Shown: positions 27,203 to 36,498 of the stretch, in pieces | Layout of the letters: every line of letters begins with the position of its first letter | Position numbering within the stretch: position 1 is the first letter of the stretch | Position numbers and translations under genes: made by a program | NCBI RefSeq assembly: GCF_014696615.1 | Contig: NZ_JACJQJ010000004.1 | Location: 1 to 64,000 of the forward strand | Length of the DNA: 64,000 nt | Direction of reading: 5' to 3' | Origin: Nostoc linckia FACHB-104 | GTDB lineage: Bacteria; Cyanobacteriota; Cyanobacteriia; Cyanobacteriales; Nostocaceae | The notes under the pieces: model-generated | What the model saw: the letters and a program-made list of their open reading frames with translations, nothing else | Database searches by the model: none | What the model was told of the DNA's origin: nothing

Positions 27203-27745
27203 ATGTATATGCCAGAAGCAAATAACAAGTTAATTGTCTTGCAAATGTACAAGTCCTTCGATGAAGGCGATTTTGAGACATTGCAGAATTTGCTAGCATC
27301 AGATTTTGTGGCTCATATACCAGGTGCTACCGAACCGCTAAATCGTGAAGCATTTATGCATTCTGTACTGATGAATTTTCGTTCTGCCTTTCCCGATGGC
27401 ACTCATAGATTTGAAGATGTCATTTGTGAAGCGGATAAAGTGGTCACACGCGGCACTTTTAGCGGGATTCATCAGGGAGAATTACAAGGCATTCCCCCTA
27501 CAGGCAAGCAAATCACCATTCCATTCTTTCATATAGATCGCCTCGTAGATGCTAAACTCGTAGAACACTGGGGTAAAAGTGACTTGCTAGGCTTGATGCA
27601 ACAAGTGGGAATCATCCCAATACCAGGGCCAGGTTTAATTCTGCGAAAATTTTATTGGGCGGTAAGCGGAGCTATGCCGAAGGCTTATCGCTTCAATTAC
27701 TCGTACATCCAAGCTCTAAGTATCTTAATGAAAAAGTATCATTAA
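27203..27745 (+). CDS. SnoaL-like / ester cyclase family protein
   Basis: An NTF2-fold protein of 180 residues. The SnoaL-like core runs from MYKSFDEGDFETLQNLL to LVEHWGKSDLLGLMQQVG with FRSAFPDGTHRFEDVI, TFSGIHQGELQGIPPTGKQI and a pocket-lining pattern typical of polyketide-cyclase-like proteins. Family members bind small hydrophobic ligands or act as cyclases; no substrate is evident. The C-terminal 40 residues are outside the core; part of it (AVSGAMPKAYRF, from about 27659) is encoded by a common interspersed palindrome, so the end of the protein is probably repeat-derived. Two starts are possible (27203 and 27209). A MITE ends 22 bp upstream. Confidence 0.85.
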   Translation: MYMPEANNKLIVLQMYKSFDEGDFETLQNLLASDFVAHIPGATEPLNREAFMHSVLMNFRSAFPDGTHRFEDVICEADKVVTRGTFSGIHQGELQGIPPTGKQITIPFFHIDRLVDAKLVEHWGKSDLLGLMQQVGIIPIPGPGLILRKFYWAVSGAMPKAYRFNYSYIQALSILMKKYH

Positions 27746-27767
27746 TATTGCATTTTGAATTATTTGT

Positions 27768-28826
27768 ATGGTTACTCTATCTCCTAGCCTCAAAGCTAGA
27801 CTCTCTCAACCCTTAAAAATCGGTTCTTTTGAAGTCAACAGCCGGGTTTTACAATCGCCTTTATCTGGTGTCACGGATATGGTATTTCGTCGTCTGGTAC
27901 GTCGCTATGCACCAGATTCGATGATGTACACCGAAATGGTGAACGCTACGGGGTTGCACTATGTGAAAGAGTTACCGAAAATTATGGAGGTAGATCCCAA
28001 TGAACGACCAATTAGTATCCAGCTATTTGATTGTCGCCCAGATTTTTTAGCAGAAGCAGCAGTTAAAGCGGTAGAGGAAGGCGCTGATACTGTTGATATT
28101 AATATGGGATGTCCTGTAAATAAAATTACTAAAAATGGCGGTGGATCTTCGCTATTAAGACAGCCAGAAGTAGCAGAGGCAATAGTTAGAGAAGTAGTCA
28201 AGGCTGTTGATGTACCTGTAACAGTCAAAACCCGTATTGGCTGGAATGATAAGGAAATTACCATTCTCGATTTTGCTAAGCGCATGGAAGACGCAGGCGC
28301 ACAAATGATCACCGTGCATGGACGTACCCGCGCCCAAGGCTACAATGGCAATGCGCGCTGGGAATGGATTGCGCGTGTGAAGGAAATCCTATCTATCCCT
28401 GTAATTGGTAATGGCGATATATTCTCAGTAGAAGCGGCGGTGAAATGCTTAGAGCAAACTGGCGCTGATGGGGTGATGTGTTCTCGTGGGACTTTAGGTT
28501 ATCCGTTTTTGGTGGGAGAAGTTGATTACTTCTTGAAAACTGGAGAACTGTTACCGCCGCCTACACCGATTCAGCGCTTGGAATGTGCTAGAGAACATTT
28601 ACAAGCTTTATGGGAATATAAAGGCGATCGCGGTGTGCGTCAAGCCCGTAAACACATGACTTGGTACGCTAAAGGCTTTGTCGGTGCGGCTGATTTGCGC
28701 GGACAGCTAAGTTCAGTAGAAACTGTTAATCAAGGTTTAGATTTGATTGATCGCGCCATTGAACAACTAACTAAGGGTTATGAACCGGAATTAGATGCAG
28801 AATCTAATTTTGCTTTTGTTTCATAA
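27768..28826 (+). CDS. dus: tRNA-dihydrouridine synthase
   Basis: An FMN-dependent reductase that converts uridine to dihydrouridine in tRNA D-loops. It has 352 residues in a TIM barrel. Motifs are SPLSGVTDMVFRRL, the FMN-binding NMGCPVNKITKNGGGSSLL with the catalytic Cys in GCPVNK, VTVKTRIGW, ITVHGRTRAQGY, GNGDIFS and a helical C-terminal domain. The overall form is DusB-like, which modifies U17 in E. coli. It begins 22 bp after the SnoaL-like gene stop, possibly in the same transcript. Confidence 0.92.
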   Translation: MVTLSPSLKARLSQPLKIGSFEVNSRVLQSPLSGVTDMVFRRLVRRYAPDSMMYTEMVNATGLHYVKELPKIMEVDPNERPISIQLFDCRPDFLAEAAVKAVEEGADTVDINMGCPVNKITKNGGGSSLLRQPEVAEAIVREVVKAVDVPVTVKTRIGWNDKEITILDFAKRMEDAGAQMITVHGRTRAQGYNGNARWEWIARVKEILSIPVIGNGDIFSVEAAVKCLEQTGADGVMCSRGTLGYPFLVGEVDYFLKTGELLPPPTPIQRLECAREHLQALWEYKGDRGVRQARKHMTWYAKGFVGAADLRGQLSSVETVNQGLDLIDRAIEQLTKGYEPELDAESNFAFVS

Positions 28827-28917
28827 GTTGTGACGCAGTTGAACTGTAGATTGCGTGTTTAGGTTGTCCAGATTTGGTTGCCGAAACAACGCACAAATTT
28901 AGCCTGGAGAAACTAGA

Positions 28918-29430
28918 TTGCTATCTTCTACGCTTGAGTTCAAACCAATCAACCTAAAGCGGGATCAAGATTTATGCGTTCAGTTCAGAGCAGACTCTTT
29001 CATTTGTAGCTTTGGTTCAGCCGCTCGGTTTTATAAAGAGGATGGAAGCGGATCTGAGCAATATTTGCGGTGGCTGAGACAGCGTATGACAGAAATTCCC
29101 AACAGTTGTGTACATGTTTGGAAACAAGAGCAAATTATTGGGCAAATTGAGATGATGCGTTGTCGAAACGATTCAAGTGTTGGCTACGTCAATTTGTTTT
29201 ACCTGACTCCAGAGTTTCGAGGTTTGGGTTTTGGTCAGCAGTTAGATGAACACGCAGCTGATTTTTTCAAGCGTCTGGGTTGTCACTCAGCCCGCTTGAA
29301 CGTCAGTCCTACGAATCGAGTGGCAATGAGATTTTATCTCAAGCACGGATGGGTTGATTTAGGGCAACGGGAAGATGATCCTGAAGTTCACTATCTTGAA
29401 AAGAAATATGGAGCTAACGTACTGAACTGA
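28918..29430 (+). CDS. GNAT family N-acetyltransferase
   Basis: A 170-residue acetyl-CoA-dependent acyltransferase. Visible are the beta4 VGYVNLFYLTPEFRGLGFG with the acetyl-CoA P-loop (RGLGFGQQL) and the beta5/alpha4 segment ARLNVSPTNRVAMRFYLKHGW. The start is TTG at 28918, with GGAG nine bases upstream; no earlier in-frame ATG exists. The acceptor is not known. It reads with dus, from which it is separated by 91 bp. Confidence 0.85.
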   Translation: MLSSTLEFKPINLKRDQDLCVQFRADSFICSFGSAARFYKEDGSGSEQYLRWLRQRMTEIPNSCVHVWKQEQIIGQIEMMRCRNDSSVGYVNLFYLTPEFRGLGFGQQLDEHAADFFKRLGCHSARLNVSPTNRVAMRFYLKHGWVDLGQREDDPEVHYLEKKYGANVLN

Positions 29431-29494
29431 CACGCCTAAAATGAGGCATGAGATTTGATGAAATTAACCGCAGATAAATGCTGATAAAAAATGG

Positions 29495-29521
29495 GTAGGG
29501 CACAGCAATGCTGTGCCCTAC
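29495..29521. repeat. REP-like 27-nt palindrome
   Basis: A perfect 13-1-13 palindrome with arms GTAGGGCACAGCA and TGCTGTGCCCTAC, between the converging GNAT and PEP-CTERM genes. Same family as the elements around the RAYT. Confidence 0.8.
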
Positions 29522-29554
29522 GAATAATTAATAGGTTGTAAATATTGTTTGAAT

Positions 29555-30514
29555 TTAAATTGACTTAACTTGATGCCGTTTACTCAAAGACAAACCCAAC
29601 AGTGTAGCAATTAATCCTAATCCTGCTAAAGGTGTTGGTTCAGGAACACGTTTTTGTTGAGATGAAGTAGTCGGGGGTGTATATAAATTGCCATTAAATA
29701 ATTTATTATGAGACTCTCCATTTCCAGTTAAGGAACCTACGACTACGTTACCGTTAACTTGACCGTTATTGAAATTGAAATTAGCTAAAGGTGCCAGAAT
29801 ACTACCTTCAATACTAATTCCACTAGCAGTTAAATTGGTGGCTTCATAGAAGTTGTAAATCACCTTTTGCTTATCTGTACCAATGATATTAAAGCCAAAG
29901 TTTTGCATCGAAACATTCTTACCACTGATATTTACAACAACAGTGGAATTTGCATCAGCTTTAATTTCAAAATAGTTGGTTTTTGAAACATCTGCACCTG
30001 AAAGATTAAACACATTAAAAACACTACCGCTAGCAGCCAGGTTAATAGCGCCCCAAGATTGCACTGTGGTTTTACCAGTGGGAGTCAAGCTTGCCAATGA
30101 TTGCGAGAGCGATCGCAGTTCTGCTGTAGCAGCATTAAAATCAATGGGATTGCCTTTGCTGAGGGTACCATTGGGGAAGCCAACATTATTAGCAACCTTG
30201 GCAACGCCTCCATAAACAGCATTACCGTGGTAAACTTGACCGTTACTTAAAGTCAAGTTCTGCCCAGCTACTACTACATTTCCGCTATTATTAGCCAGTT
30301 TACTTCCCAATCCACCCACAAAATTGATATTACCGCCAGCAGCTAGCTTACCTTCAATATCTGTATATTGCTGAGTTACATTTCCTAAAGAAAATACGTT
30401 GTAAGTAGAGGCGATTCCTAATCCGGCTGCATTTGCTTTTTGTGAGATACCCACAGATAGAGTTACAAGCATCGGTGCTGCTATCCCAGCACATAAATAG
30501 CTTTTGAATTTCAT
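29555..30514 (-). CDS. Choice-of-anchor A protein with PEP-CTERM sorting signal
   Basis: A secreted 319-residue protein. A signal peptide (MKFKSYLCAGIAAPMLVTLS, cleavage near ANAAG) precedes a beta-rich domain with GIASTYNVFSLGNVTQQYTD and EGKLAAGGNINF, typical of choice-of-anchor A domains. The C terminus has the PEP-CTERM tripartite signal: VPEP, hydrophobic LAGLGLIATLLGLSL and basic KRHQVKSI. PEP-CTERM proteins are processed by exosortase and exported to the outer surface or extracellular matrix. No exosortase gene is in this window. Function is unknown; adhesion or matrix roles are usual inferences. Confidence 0.9.
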   Translation of the reverse strand: MKFKSYLCAGIAAPMLVTLSVGISQKANAAGLGIASTYNVFSLGNVTQQYTDIEGKLAAGGNINFVGGLGSKLANNSGNVVVAGQNLTLSNGQVYHGNAVYGGVAKVANNVGFPNGTLSKGNPIDFNAATAELRSLSQSLASLTPTGKTTVQSWGAINLAASGSVFNVFNLSGADVSKTNYFEIKADANSTVVVNISGKNVSMQNFGFNIIGTDKQKVIYNFYEATNLTASGISIEGSILAPLANFNFNNGQVNGNVVVGSLTGNGESHNKLFNGNLYTPPTTSSQQKRVPEPTPLAGLGLIATLLGLSLSKRHQVKSI

Positions 30515-30772
30515 AGTCTGATTGTCTAGCCAATTTATTGATGTTCATAATCATCCTATGAGACAAACAATATCCGACATTCTTCGTTAGGAGAAATTTA
30601 TTGCATCTTTTATGTGTGTTGGATTTAGATGTTATTCTTTTGAAGTTTTTAATTTGCCTGTAAGCTTACTGTTGACTAGATGAACTAAGTTTTTAAAATA
30701 AAATTTTCCGTAATTACCGATTGATTGAGTCACGCAATATTTTTATGGTTTACTAACAAATACTGTAATTAT

Positions 30773-32236
30773 CTATTTGATAACTTTGAGATTAGATAGG
30801 CTTGAATCTTCGCAACCAGTGATAAATCCGCCTGTTGCTTGGATTTGTTGCAGGTATTCAATGGCAGATTGAGTAATGAATTCTCCCGGCATTAATACGG
30901 GTATGCCTGGGGGATAGGGACAGATAATTTCAGCACAGATGCGATCGCAGGTTTGTTGCAGAGGTAAAGTTTCTGTAGGGGCAAAAAAAGCCTCGCGGGG
31001 AGAAATTTGCACAGAATTACCCAGTTTAAAAAGATCATCCCATAAAATTAACGTCTTTTTTTCTGGCTGTGATGGGTGCATCTGAGACAGGGTAGTAAAA
31101 CTCTCAACCAATTTTTCAATATCTGCTTGGGTGTTGCCGTGACTAATAATAAAAGTGAGATGTTGCAATGCAGCGAATTCTGGCGTTACACCCAGCTTTT
31201 CGTCTAAAATTTCCTCAGCTTCAAATCCCGTAAAACCTAAACCGGAAACGGTGACGGTGAGGCGGGTTTTATCTAAAGCTGCAAAGCCTGGTGATTTGTT
31301 TTGCGGCATCTCTAAAACCGATAAACCCGGAATTTGGCTAATCCTAGTTCTAGCTGCATTTGCAAGCTGCAAAGTATGAGACAGCAGTTGTTTACCAGAT
31401 AATGCCATTTGCTGACGTGCGGCATCAAGGGAGGCTAAAAGTACATAGCTGGGGCTAGTAGATTGAACTAATTGCAAAGCTTTACTGATGCGATCGCTAT
31501 CTATGCGATTTCCTTGAATGTGTAGCATAGAAGCTTGTGTCATCGCTCCCAGGGTTTTGTGGATGGATTGCACAGTTAAATCTGCACCTGCGGCTAAGGC
31601 TGGGGTAGGTAATTGGGCATGAAAGGTAAAATGTGCGCCGTGGGCTTCATCAACCAGTAAAGGGATATTGTATTGCTGGGTAATTTGGGCGATCGCTTTT
31701 ACATCCCCACAAACGCCATAATATGTTGGGTAGACAATCATCACTGCTTTGGCATCAGGATGCTGTTGCAGGGCAGATTCCACAGCATTGGGTGTAATAC
31801 TGTGGGCCATATCTAAAATTGGGTCATATTCCGGATTGAGAAAAATGGGAATTGCACCCGAGAGAATTAAACCCGCGATCGCAGAGGAATGTACATTACG
31901 CGGCAAAATAATTTTATCGCCAGGACTACAGGTAGCAAGAATTGCTGCTCCAATCCCACAGGTAGAACCATTGACCAGAAACCACGTTTGGGATGCACCA
32001 AAGGCTTCCGCAGCTAGTTGTTGCGCCTGTTGAATTACCCCTTGGGGTGCAAACAGATGATCTAAATCTGCTAATTCTGTTAAATCTGCGCGAAATACCT
32101 CTTTACCTAGCAAATCTGCTAACGGTACTGCTATTCCCTCTCCCTGTTTATGTCCTGGTGTGTAAAAAGGAGCATGAGGACGTGATGCCCAGATTTTTAC
32201 AGCATCTAATAATGGTGTTTGGTTTTGATTCAGCAT
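30773..32236 (-). CDS. Orn/Lys/Arg decarboxylase family PLP enzyme
   Basis: A fold-type I decarboxylase of 487 residues. The N-terminal part has PFYTPGHKQGEGI, a typical opening for this family. The PLP site is VQSIHKTLGAMTQASMLHI with the Schiff-base lysine, and VDEAHGAHF carries the PLP-pyridine aspartate and histidine. The C-terminal domain ends with PGIPVLMPGEFITQSAIEYL. Substrate may be ornithine, lysine or arginine; it is not arginine decarboxylase of the SpeA (alanine racemase-fold) type. I take the ATG giving MLNQNQTPLLDAV, nine codons inside the longest frame. It reads away from chlP, and both are on the minus strand. Confidence 0.9.
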   Translation of the reverse strand: MLNQNQTPLLDAVKIWASRPHAPFYTPGHKQGEGIAVPLADLLGKEVFRADLTELADLDHLFAPQGVIQQAQQLAAEAFGASQTWFLVNGSTCGIGAAILATCSPGDKIILPRNVHSSAIAGLILSGAIPIFLNPEYDPILDMAHSITPNAVESALQQHPDAKAVMIVYPTYYGVCGDVKAIAQITQQYNIPLLVDEAHGAHFTFHAQLPTPALAAGADLTVQSIHKTLGAMTQASMLHIQGNRIDSDRISKALQLVQSTSPSYVLLASLDAARQQMALSGKQLLSHTLQLANAARTRISQIPGLSVLEMPQNKSPGFAALDKTRLTVTVSGLGFTGFEAEEILDEKLGVTPEFAALQHLTFIISHGNTQADIEKLVESFTTLSQMHPSQPEKKTLILWDDLFKLGNSVQISPREAFFAPTETLPLQQTCDRICAEIICPYPPGIPVLMPGEFITQSAIEYLQQIQATGGFITGCEDSSLSNLKVIK

Positions 32237-32356
32237 AAAAATTACAGAGGAGTCAAGGAGCAAATCAATTCAGAATTTCCAGTAAAACTGCAAAATCTGA
32301 ATTTTCTACCCCTCATCTCCTCTGCTATGAGCCAAGAGTATAATTACGTGCAACTA

Positions 32357-33577
32357 TTATGGAGCTAAGGCATTACCACGCAACAGACTACCAAGGGTTT
32401 TGGCAGTAATTTTCAGTTGAGTGATGGGGTTGGCGGGGACAACAGTCTTATACAGATAGCTGTCAAATGTGAGCTTTTGCACATCTAGGTCACCACACAT
32501 TTCTACAAACGCCTCGCGGGTAGCATCGGAGCGATAAAATACGGTTTGCAGAATGTCCAACACCTTGTAGGTGAGTCCGTATTTTTTATCCCAGCGCTTC
32601 AGGTAGATCTTGAGATCTCTTTCTGTGGGGATGGACTGACCATTGTTGGATACTTCCACAATAGTTTCTGCACACATCCGTCCAGACTTAGCAGCAAAGT
32701 AAATGCCTTCACCAGAAGATTTGGTAACGTAGCCAGCAGCATCTCCTACCAGAGCTATTCTACCCACCACACGACGGGGACGGGGGTGTTCTGGGATGGG
32801 GTGTGCTTCCACCTTGATGATTTTACCGCCTGCCAATTTCTCACTAGCACGGGCACGAATACCTGCTTGTAACTGTTTAATGCTGGCTTTATGTACCTGC
32901 ATTGTGCCAGTACCAACAGCTACGTGGTCATATTTGGGGAAAACCCAAGCATAGAAGTCAGTAGAAACGTCATTGCCAACATACATTTCGGCAAGGTCGT
33001 TATAGTAAGCCATTTTGTCTTCAGGGAGACGAATACGCTCTTGGAAAGCGATCGCATAATTGTAATCCCCTGCATCCATTTCTTTGGCAATGCGGGAATT
33101 AGCCCCATCTGCCCCAATGACTAAATCCACTTTCAAGGTTTTGGCTATACCTTGTGCGCCACCTTCTGTATGGTCAACGTAATGGATGGTATAAGGGTCA
33201 GTATTGTTGGTGGGTATATCAAGTTTATGAACGGTGGCATTTATTAAAATTGCACCGAGTTTAGCTGCACGATTTCGTAAGAAACTGTCCAGCACTTCCC
33301 GGCGGCACATTCCTATATATTCATCTTCATTTACCAGATTGATATCAACCTCACGATTTGAGGGTGATATCATTTTCATCTTCCGCACTCGGCGATCAAT
33401 AATCTCTGGTGGTAGGTCAAATTCACCCACCATACACAGGGGAATAGCACCCCCGCATGGCTTAGCATTGTCTAGCTTCCGCTCAATGAGGTAGGTTTCA
33501 ATTCCAGCTTTTGCCAGTGTTTCAGCGGCAGATGAACCAGCTGGGCCTGAACCAACAACAGCAACCCGTAGTGTCAA
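32357..33577 (-). CDS. chlP: Geranylgeranyl reductase
   Basis: Reduces geranylgeranyl to phytyl for chlorophyll and tocopherol synthesis. It is a flavoprotein at the thylakoid membrane. The FAD-binding GxGxxG is LRVAVVGSGPAGSSAAETLA, followed by RKLDNAKPCGGAIPLCM; GD motif VGRIALVGDAAGYVTKSSGEG. I take a TTG at 33577 (reading MTLRVAVVG) because GGGAG lies eight bases upstream and it gives 406 residues, the normal ChlP length. An ATG at 33613 would add 12 residues unlike the family. Divergent from yidD. Confidence 0.93.
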   Translation of the reverse strand: MTLRVAVVGSGPAGSSAAETLAKAGIETYLIERKLDNAKPCGGAIPLCMVGEFDLPPEIIDRRVRKMKMISPSNREVDINLVNEDEYIGMCRREVLDSFLRNRAAKLGAILINATVHKLDIPTNNTDPYTIHYVDHTEGGAQGIAKTLKVDLVIGADGANSRIAKEMDAGDYNYAIAFQERIRLPEDKMAYYNDLAEMYVGNDVSTDFYAWVFPKYDHVAVGTGTMQVHKASIKQLQAGIRARASEKLAGGKIIKVEAHPIPEHPRPRRVVGRIALVGDAAGYVTKSSGEGIYFAAKSGRMCAETIVEVSNNGQSIPTERDLKIYLKRWDKKYGLTYKVLDILQTVFYRSDATREAFVEMCGDLDVQKLTFDSYLYKTVVPANPITQLKITAKTLGSLLRGNALAP

Positions 33578-33764
33578 AGGTTTTCTCCCAATCTTGACAT
33601 TTACCGAAAGCATCCTACCACGGACGTTTGGCTCATTTCTCGCTCTTGCTTCTGGTTTTGAAGTAAATGCAATATTCCTTAATATTTCGATACGAATAGC
33701 CAGAAGGGATAACGGATGAAGTATGAAAGATGAAATTGAATTTTTTATACTTCATCTTTAAGTT

Positions 33765-34298
33765 ATGGAAATTTCTTCGTTAGATTTGCTGGGAAGAAGA
33801 CTCGGTGTGATAGCAATTACTGGATATCAAAAGCACATTTCTCCCCGGAAAGGATTTGTTTGCGCTCATCGAGTATTATACGGTGGTGAATCTTGTTCGC
33901 AATACATTAAGCGGGTAATTGCCGAAGATGGATTGGGAGCATTACCTGCCAAGTCTCGTCAGCGATTTCAAGCCTGTAAGCAAGCCAACCGCATTTTAAG
34001 ATCACAAGCTGAGGAATCAGAACCAATCTCAGAGGAAGAAGATGAAAATCGCACACCAAAAAAATTACCAGGTAATACAGCTAAACAATCTTCCTCGAAT
34101 AACAATACCTGTGGAGACATTACTGATTGTGGTAATATTGCCGATGCCAGTTGCGACTGTGCTGAACTGCTGAATATGACTCCTGATTGTAGTTCCCCAC
34201 ATTGCAGTGGGGCTGATTGTAATTCCTTAGATTGTGGTTCCCTCGATTGCAGTGGGGCTGATTGCAGTGTCCTTGATTGTGGTAGCTGCGGTAGTTAA
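33765..34298 (+). CDS. yidD: YidD family protein with a Cys-rich repeat tail
   Basis: Residues 10-80 match the membrane protein insertion efficiency factor YidD: VIAITGYQKHISPRKGF then GGESCSQYIKRVIAEDGLGA and RQRFQACKQANRIL. YidD assists insertion of proteins by YidC/Sec at the membrane, via an amphipathic N-terminal helix. Normal YidD is 70-100 residues. Here a linker with acidic residues is followed by a tail (about 115-177) with Cys at almost every fifth position, in units like DCSGA, DCNSL, DCGSL, DCSVL. This tail is unusual; metal binding or disulphide-rich structure are inferences. It is divergent from chlP. Confidence 0.85.
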   Translation: MEISSLDLLGRRLGVIAITGYQKHISPRKGFVCAHRVLYGGESCSQYIKRVIAEDGLGALPAKSRQRFQACKQANRILRSQAEESEPISEEEDENRTPKKLPGNTAKQSSSNNNTCGDITDCGNIADASCDCAELLNMTPDCSSPHCSGADCNSLDCGSLDCSGADCSVLDCGSCGS

Positions 34299-34402
34299 AA
34301 TCTTTGCCATGCAATCTAGCTCACAACCCATGCTCTATGGTATATATAAAACACGGTAAACCTAGCAATTAGCCGTAGATCAGTTGCAAAGGGAAGGCAG
34401 CA

Positions 34403-35419
34403 GTGGGCATATTAGTTGAGAATGTATCCAAAAACTTTGGAAGTTTCAAAGCTATCGAGCAAGTAAATTTAGAGGTAAAGACGGGTTCTCTGGTTGCCTT
34501 GCTGGGGCCATCGGGTTCTGGTAAATCTACGCTGCTCAGGCTAATTGCCGGGTTGGAATTACCAGATACTGGCAAAATCTTTCTCACTGGGAAAGATGCA
34601 ACTTACCAAAGTGTACAAGACCGGAATATTGGATTTGTATTTCAGCACTATGCCTTATTTAAGCATAGGAATGTACGGGAAAATATTTCTTTTGGTTTAG
34701 AAATTCGCAAAGTCCCACCCAAGAAAATCCAGGGGCGGGTAGAACAATTATTAGAACTAGTACAACTAACTGGGTTAGGCGATCGCTATCCATCACAACT
34801 TTCTGGTGGTCAAAGACAAAGGGTAGCATTAGCTAGAGCCTTAGCCGTAGAACCAGAGGTATTACTGCTAGATGAACCCTTTGGCGCGCTTGATGCGAAA
34901 GTCCGTAAAGATTTACGGGCATGGTTACGCCGCCTCCATGATGAAGTTCATGTTACCACTGTTTTTGTGACCCATGACCAAGAAGAGGCAATGGAAGTCT
35001 CAGACGAAATCGTAGTGATGAATAAAGGGCGAGTCGAACAAGTAGGCACCCCTGCAGAAATTTACGATCATCCTGCTAGTGCCTTTGTCATGAGTTTTAT
35101 TGGCCCAGTCAATGTCTTGCCTAGCTCTTCGAGTATTTTTCAGCAACAAAGGTTTGAAGCACCAAATCCCGAAGTCTTTTTGCGCCCGCAAGATGTCATT
35201 GTCGAGAGAGTCGCCAACGGCTCTACAACACCTGCAACAGTTAGCCGAGTCATCCATTTAGGTTGGGAAATTCAAGTGGAATTGAATTTAGATGAAGGGC
35301 AAGTGGTAATGGCGCATTTAACACGCGATCGCTTTAAAGAATTAGAGTTAGAACCAGAACAAAGGGTATATGTGAAGCCAAAAGATGCTAAATCTTTCCC
35401 CTTGTATTATTCAATTTGA
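34403..35419 (+). CDS. cysA: Sulfate/thiosulfate ABC transporter ATP-binding protein
   Basis: A 338-residue ABC ATPase. Walker A is GPSGSGKST, the Q-loop VFQHYALF, signature [15 protein letters not shown], Walker [13 protein letters not shown] and H-loop [11 protein letters not shown]. The C-terminal part (from about 235) is the TOBE-like domain of the CysA/PotA/MalK group. The wording [14 protein letters not shown] and [20 protein letters not shown] is typical of CysA. The start is GTG with GGGAAGG upstream. The permease genes (cysT, cysW) and binding protein are not adjacent, so this is an orphan ATPase here, and other oxyanion substrates are possible. Confidence 0.88.
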   Translation: MGILVENVSKNFGSFKAIEQVNLEVKTGSLVALLGPSGSGKSTLLRLIAGLELPDTGKIFLTGKDATYQSVQDRNIGFVFQHYALFKHRNVRENISFGLEIRKVPPKKIQGRVEQLLELVQLTGLGDRYPSQLSGGQRQRVALARALAVEPEVLLLDEPFGALDAKVRKDLRAWLRRLHDEVHVTTVFVTHDQEEAMEVSDEIVVMNKGRVEQVGTPAEIYDHPASAFVMSFIGPVNVLPSSSSIFQQQRFEAPNPEVFLRPQDVIVERVANGSTTPATVSRVIHLGWEIQVELNLDEGQVVMAHLTRDRFKELELEPEQRVYVKPKDAKSFPLYYSI

Positions 35420-35834
35420 AGCAACTAACTTAATATAGTTCGCTGGGGAAAGGGAAAAGGGGAAAGTTGAAATTAACCCCTTCACCCTTTCCCCACAATC
35501 TTTTGAGGGCATAGTCAGGGTAAGATTTTCAACTGGAATTTGATTTAGACAAACAGATCAAGGTTGTTGCTTGTGCTTTTTTCCTATTGCATCCCTTCGC
35601 CCTTTACCCTTTCACCCTTCCCCCGTATTTCTTATTGCCTTACAAACATTGTGGATATTAATACGCTGTATATTAGTTTTTGATGACTGCTGTGTGTTGA
35701 TGGGAGCAAACAGCTATCAGCTGCCAGTTAATGGTCAATAGTCTTGACTATTGGTTGTTGAGTATGGACTGTTGGGTGCTGAATGCTCTTGGTTTAAATT
35801 TTTATTTCAGTTTGATGGAAAGAGGTAGAAAATC
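35420..35834. other. Intergenic region upstream of psbU
   Basis: No gene. An inverted repeat with arms GGGGAAAGGG (35445-35454) and CCCTTTCCCC (35484-35493) may end the cysA transcript, though no T-run follows. A shorter hairpin, CAATAGTC/GACTATTG, lies at about 35733-35750. The psbU promoter must be in the right half. Confidence 0.5.
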
Positions 35835-36260
35835 GTGAAAGGATTGGTGCGTTTATTAACAGTGTTTAGTTTGTTGCTTGGTTGCTGGGGATGGCTGGGA
35901 ACAACTCAATTTGCCCAAGCTGCCACTTTTAACAGTTTTGCTTTACCCCAAGTGCCAGTTCTAGCAGTTGGGCAGAATAAGGCAGACGCTAAGCTAGGAA
36001 CGGAATTTGGTAAAAAAATTGATTTGAACAATACCAACGTCCGCGCTTTTCAACAATATCCAGGGCTGTATCCTACTCTAGCTAAGAAGATCATCAAAAA
36101 CGCACCTTACCAAAAGGTAGAGGATGTGTTAGAACTACCAGGATTGAGCGATCGCCAAAAACAAACTCTGCAAGCTAATTTAGATAAATTTACAGTCACA
36201 GAACTAGAACCTGCCTTCAACGAAGGAGACGATCGCTTTAACAACGGTATCTATAGATAA
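35835..36260 (+). CDS. psbU: Photosystem II 12 kDa extrinsic protein (PsbU)
   Basis: A lumenal extrinsic subunit of the oxygen-evolving complex that stabilises PSII with PsbO and PsbV. The precursor is 141 residues. A signal peptide ([20 protein letters not shown], cleaved near AQAA) leads into [20 protein letters not shown], then [20 protein letters not shown], a helix-hairpin-helix-like PsbU core. It starts at GTG (35835) with GGAAAGAGG upstream, and no ATG lies in frame before it. Transcribed with its own leader. Confidence 0.96.
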   Translation: MKGLVRLLTVFSLLLGCWGWLGTTQFAQAATFNSFALPQVPVLAVGQNKADAKLGTEFGKKIDLNNTNVRAFQQYPGLYPTLAKKIIKNAPYQKVEDVLELPGLSDRQKQTLQANLDKFTVTELEPAFNEGDDRFNNGIYR

Positions 36261-36498
36261 CTGTATTTGCAGTTAACCTTAGAGAATCACAGCCTACCCC
36301 TGTTCTCAGGGTATGGCATTTAAACTCGGAGATGGACAGAGACAAGCAGACTTTGTCTTGATGTCTCTGCCTCTCCTGTTCTCACCCTTTCCACCCCAAA
36401 ATCTCGACTTTAAAAAATAAGGATACAAGCCCCCCTGATTTATCCGTGGGGTGTTCAATTTTGAATTTTGAATTTTGAATTCCCCGAAGGGGTTAACC

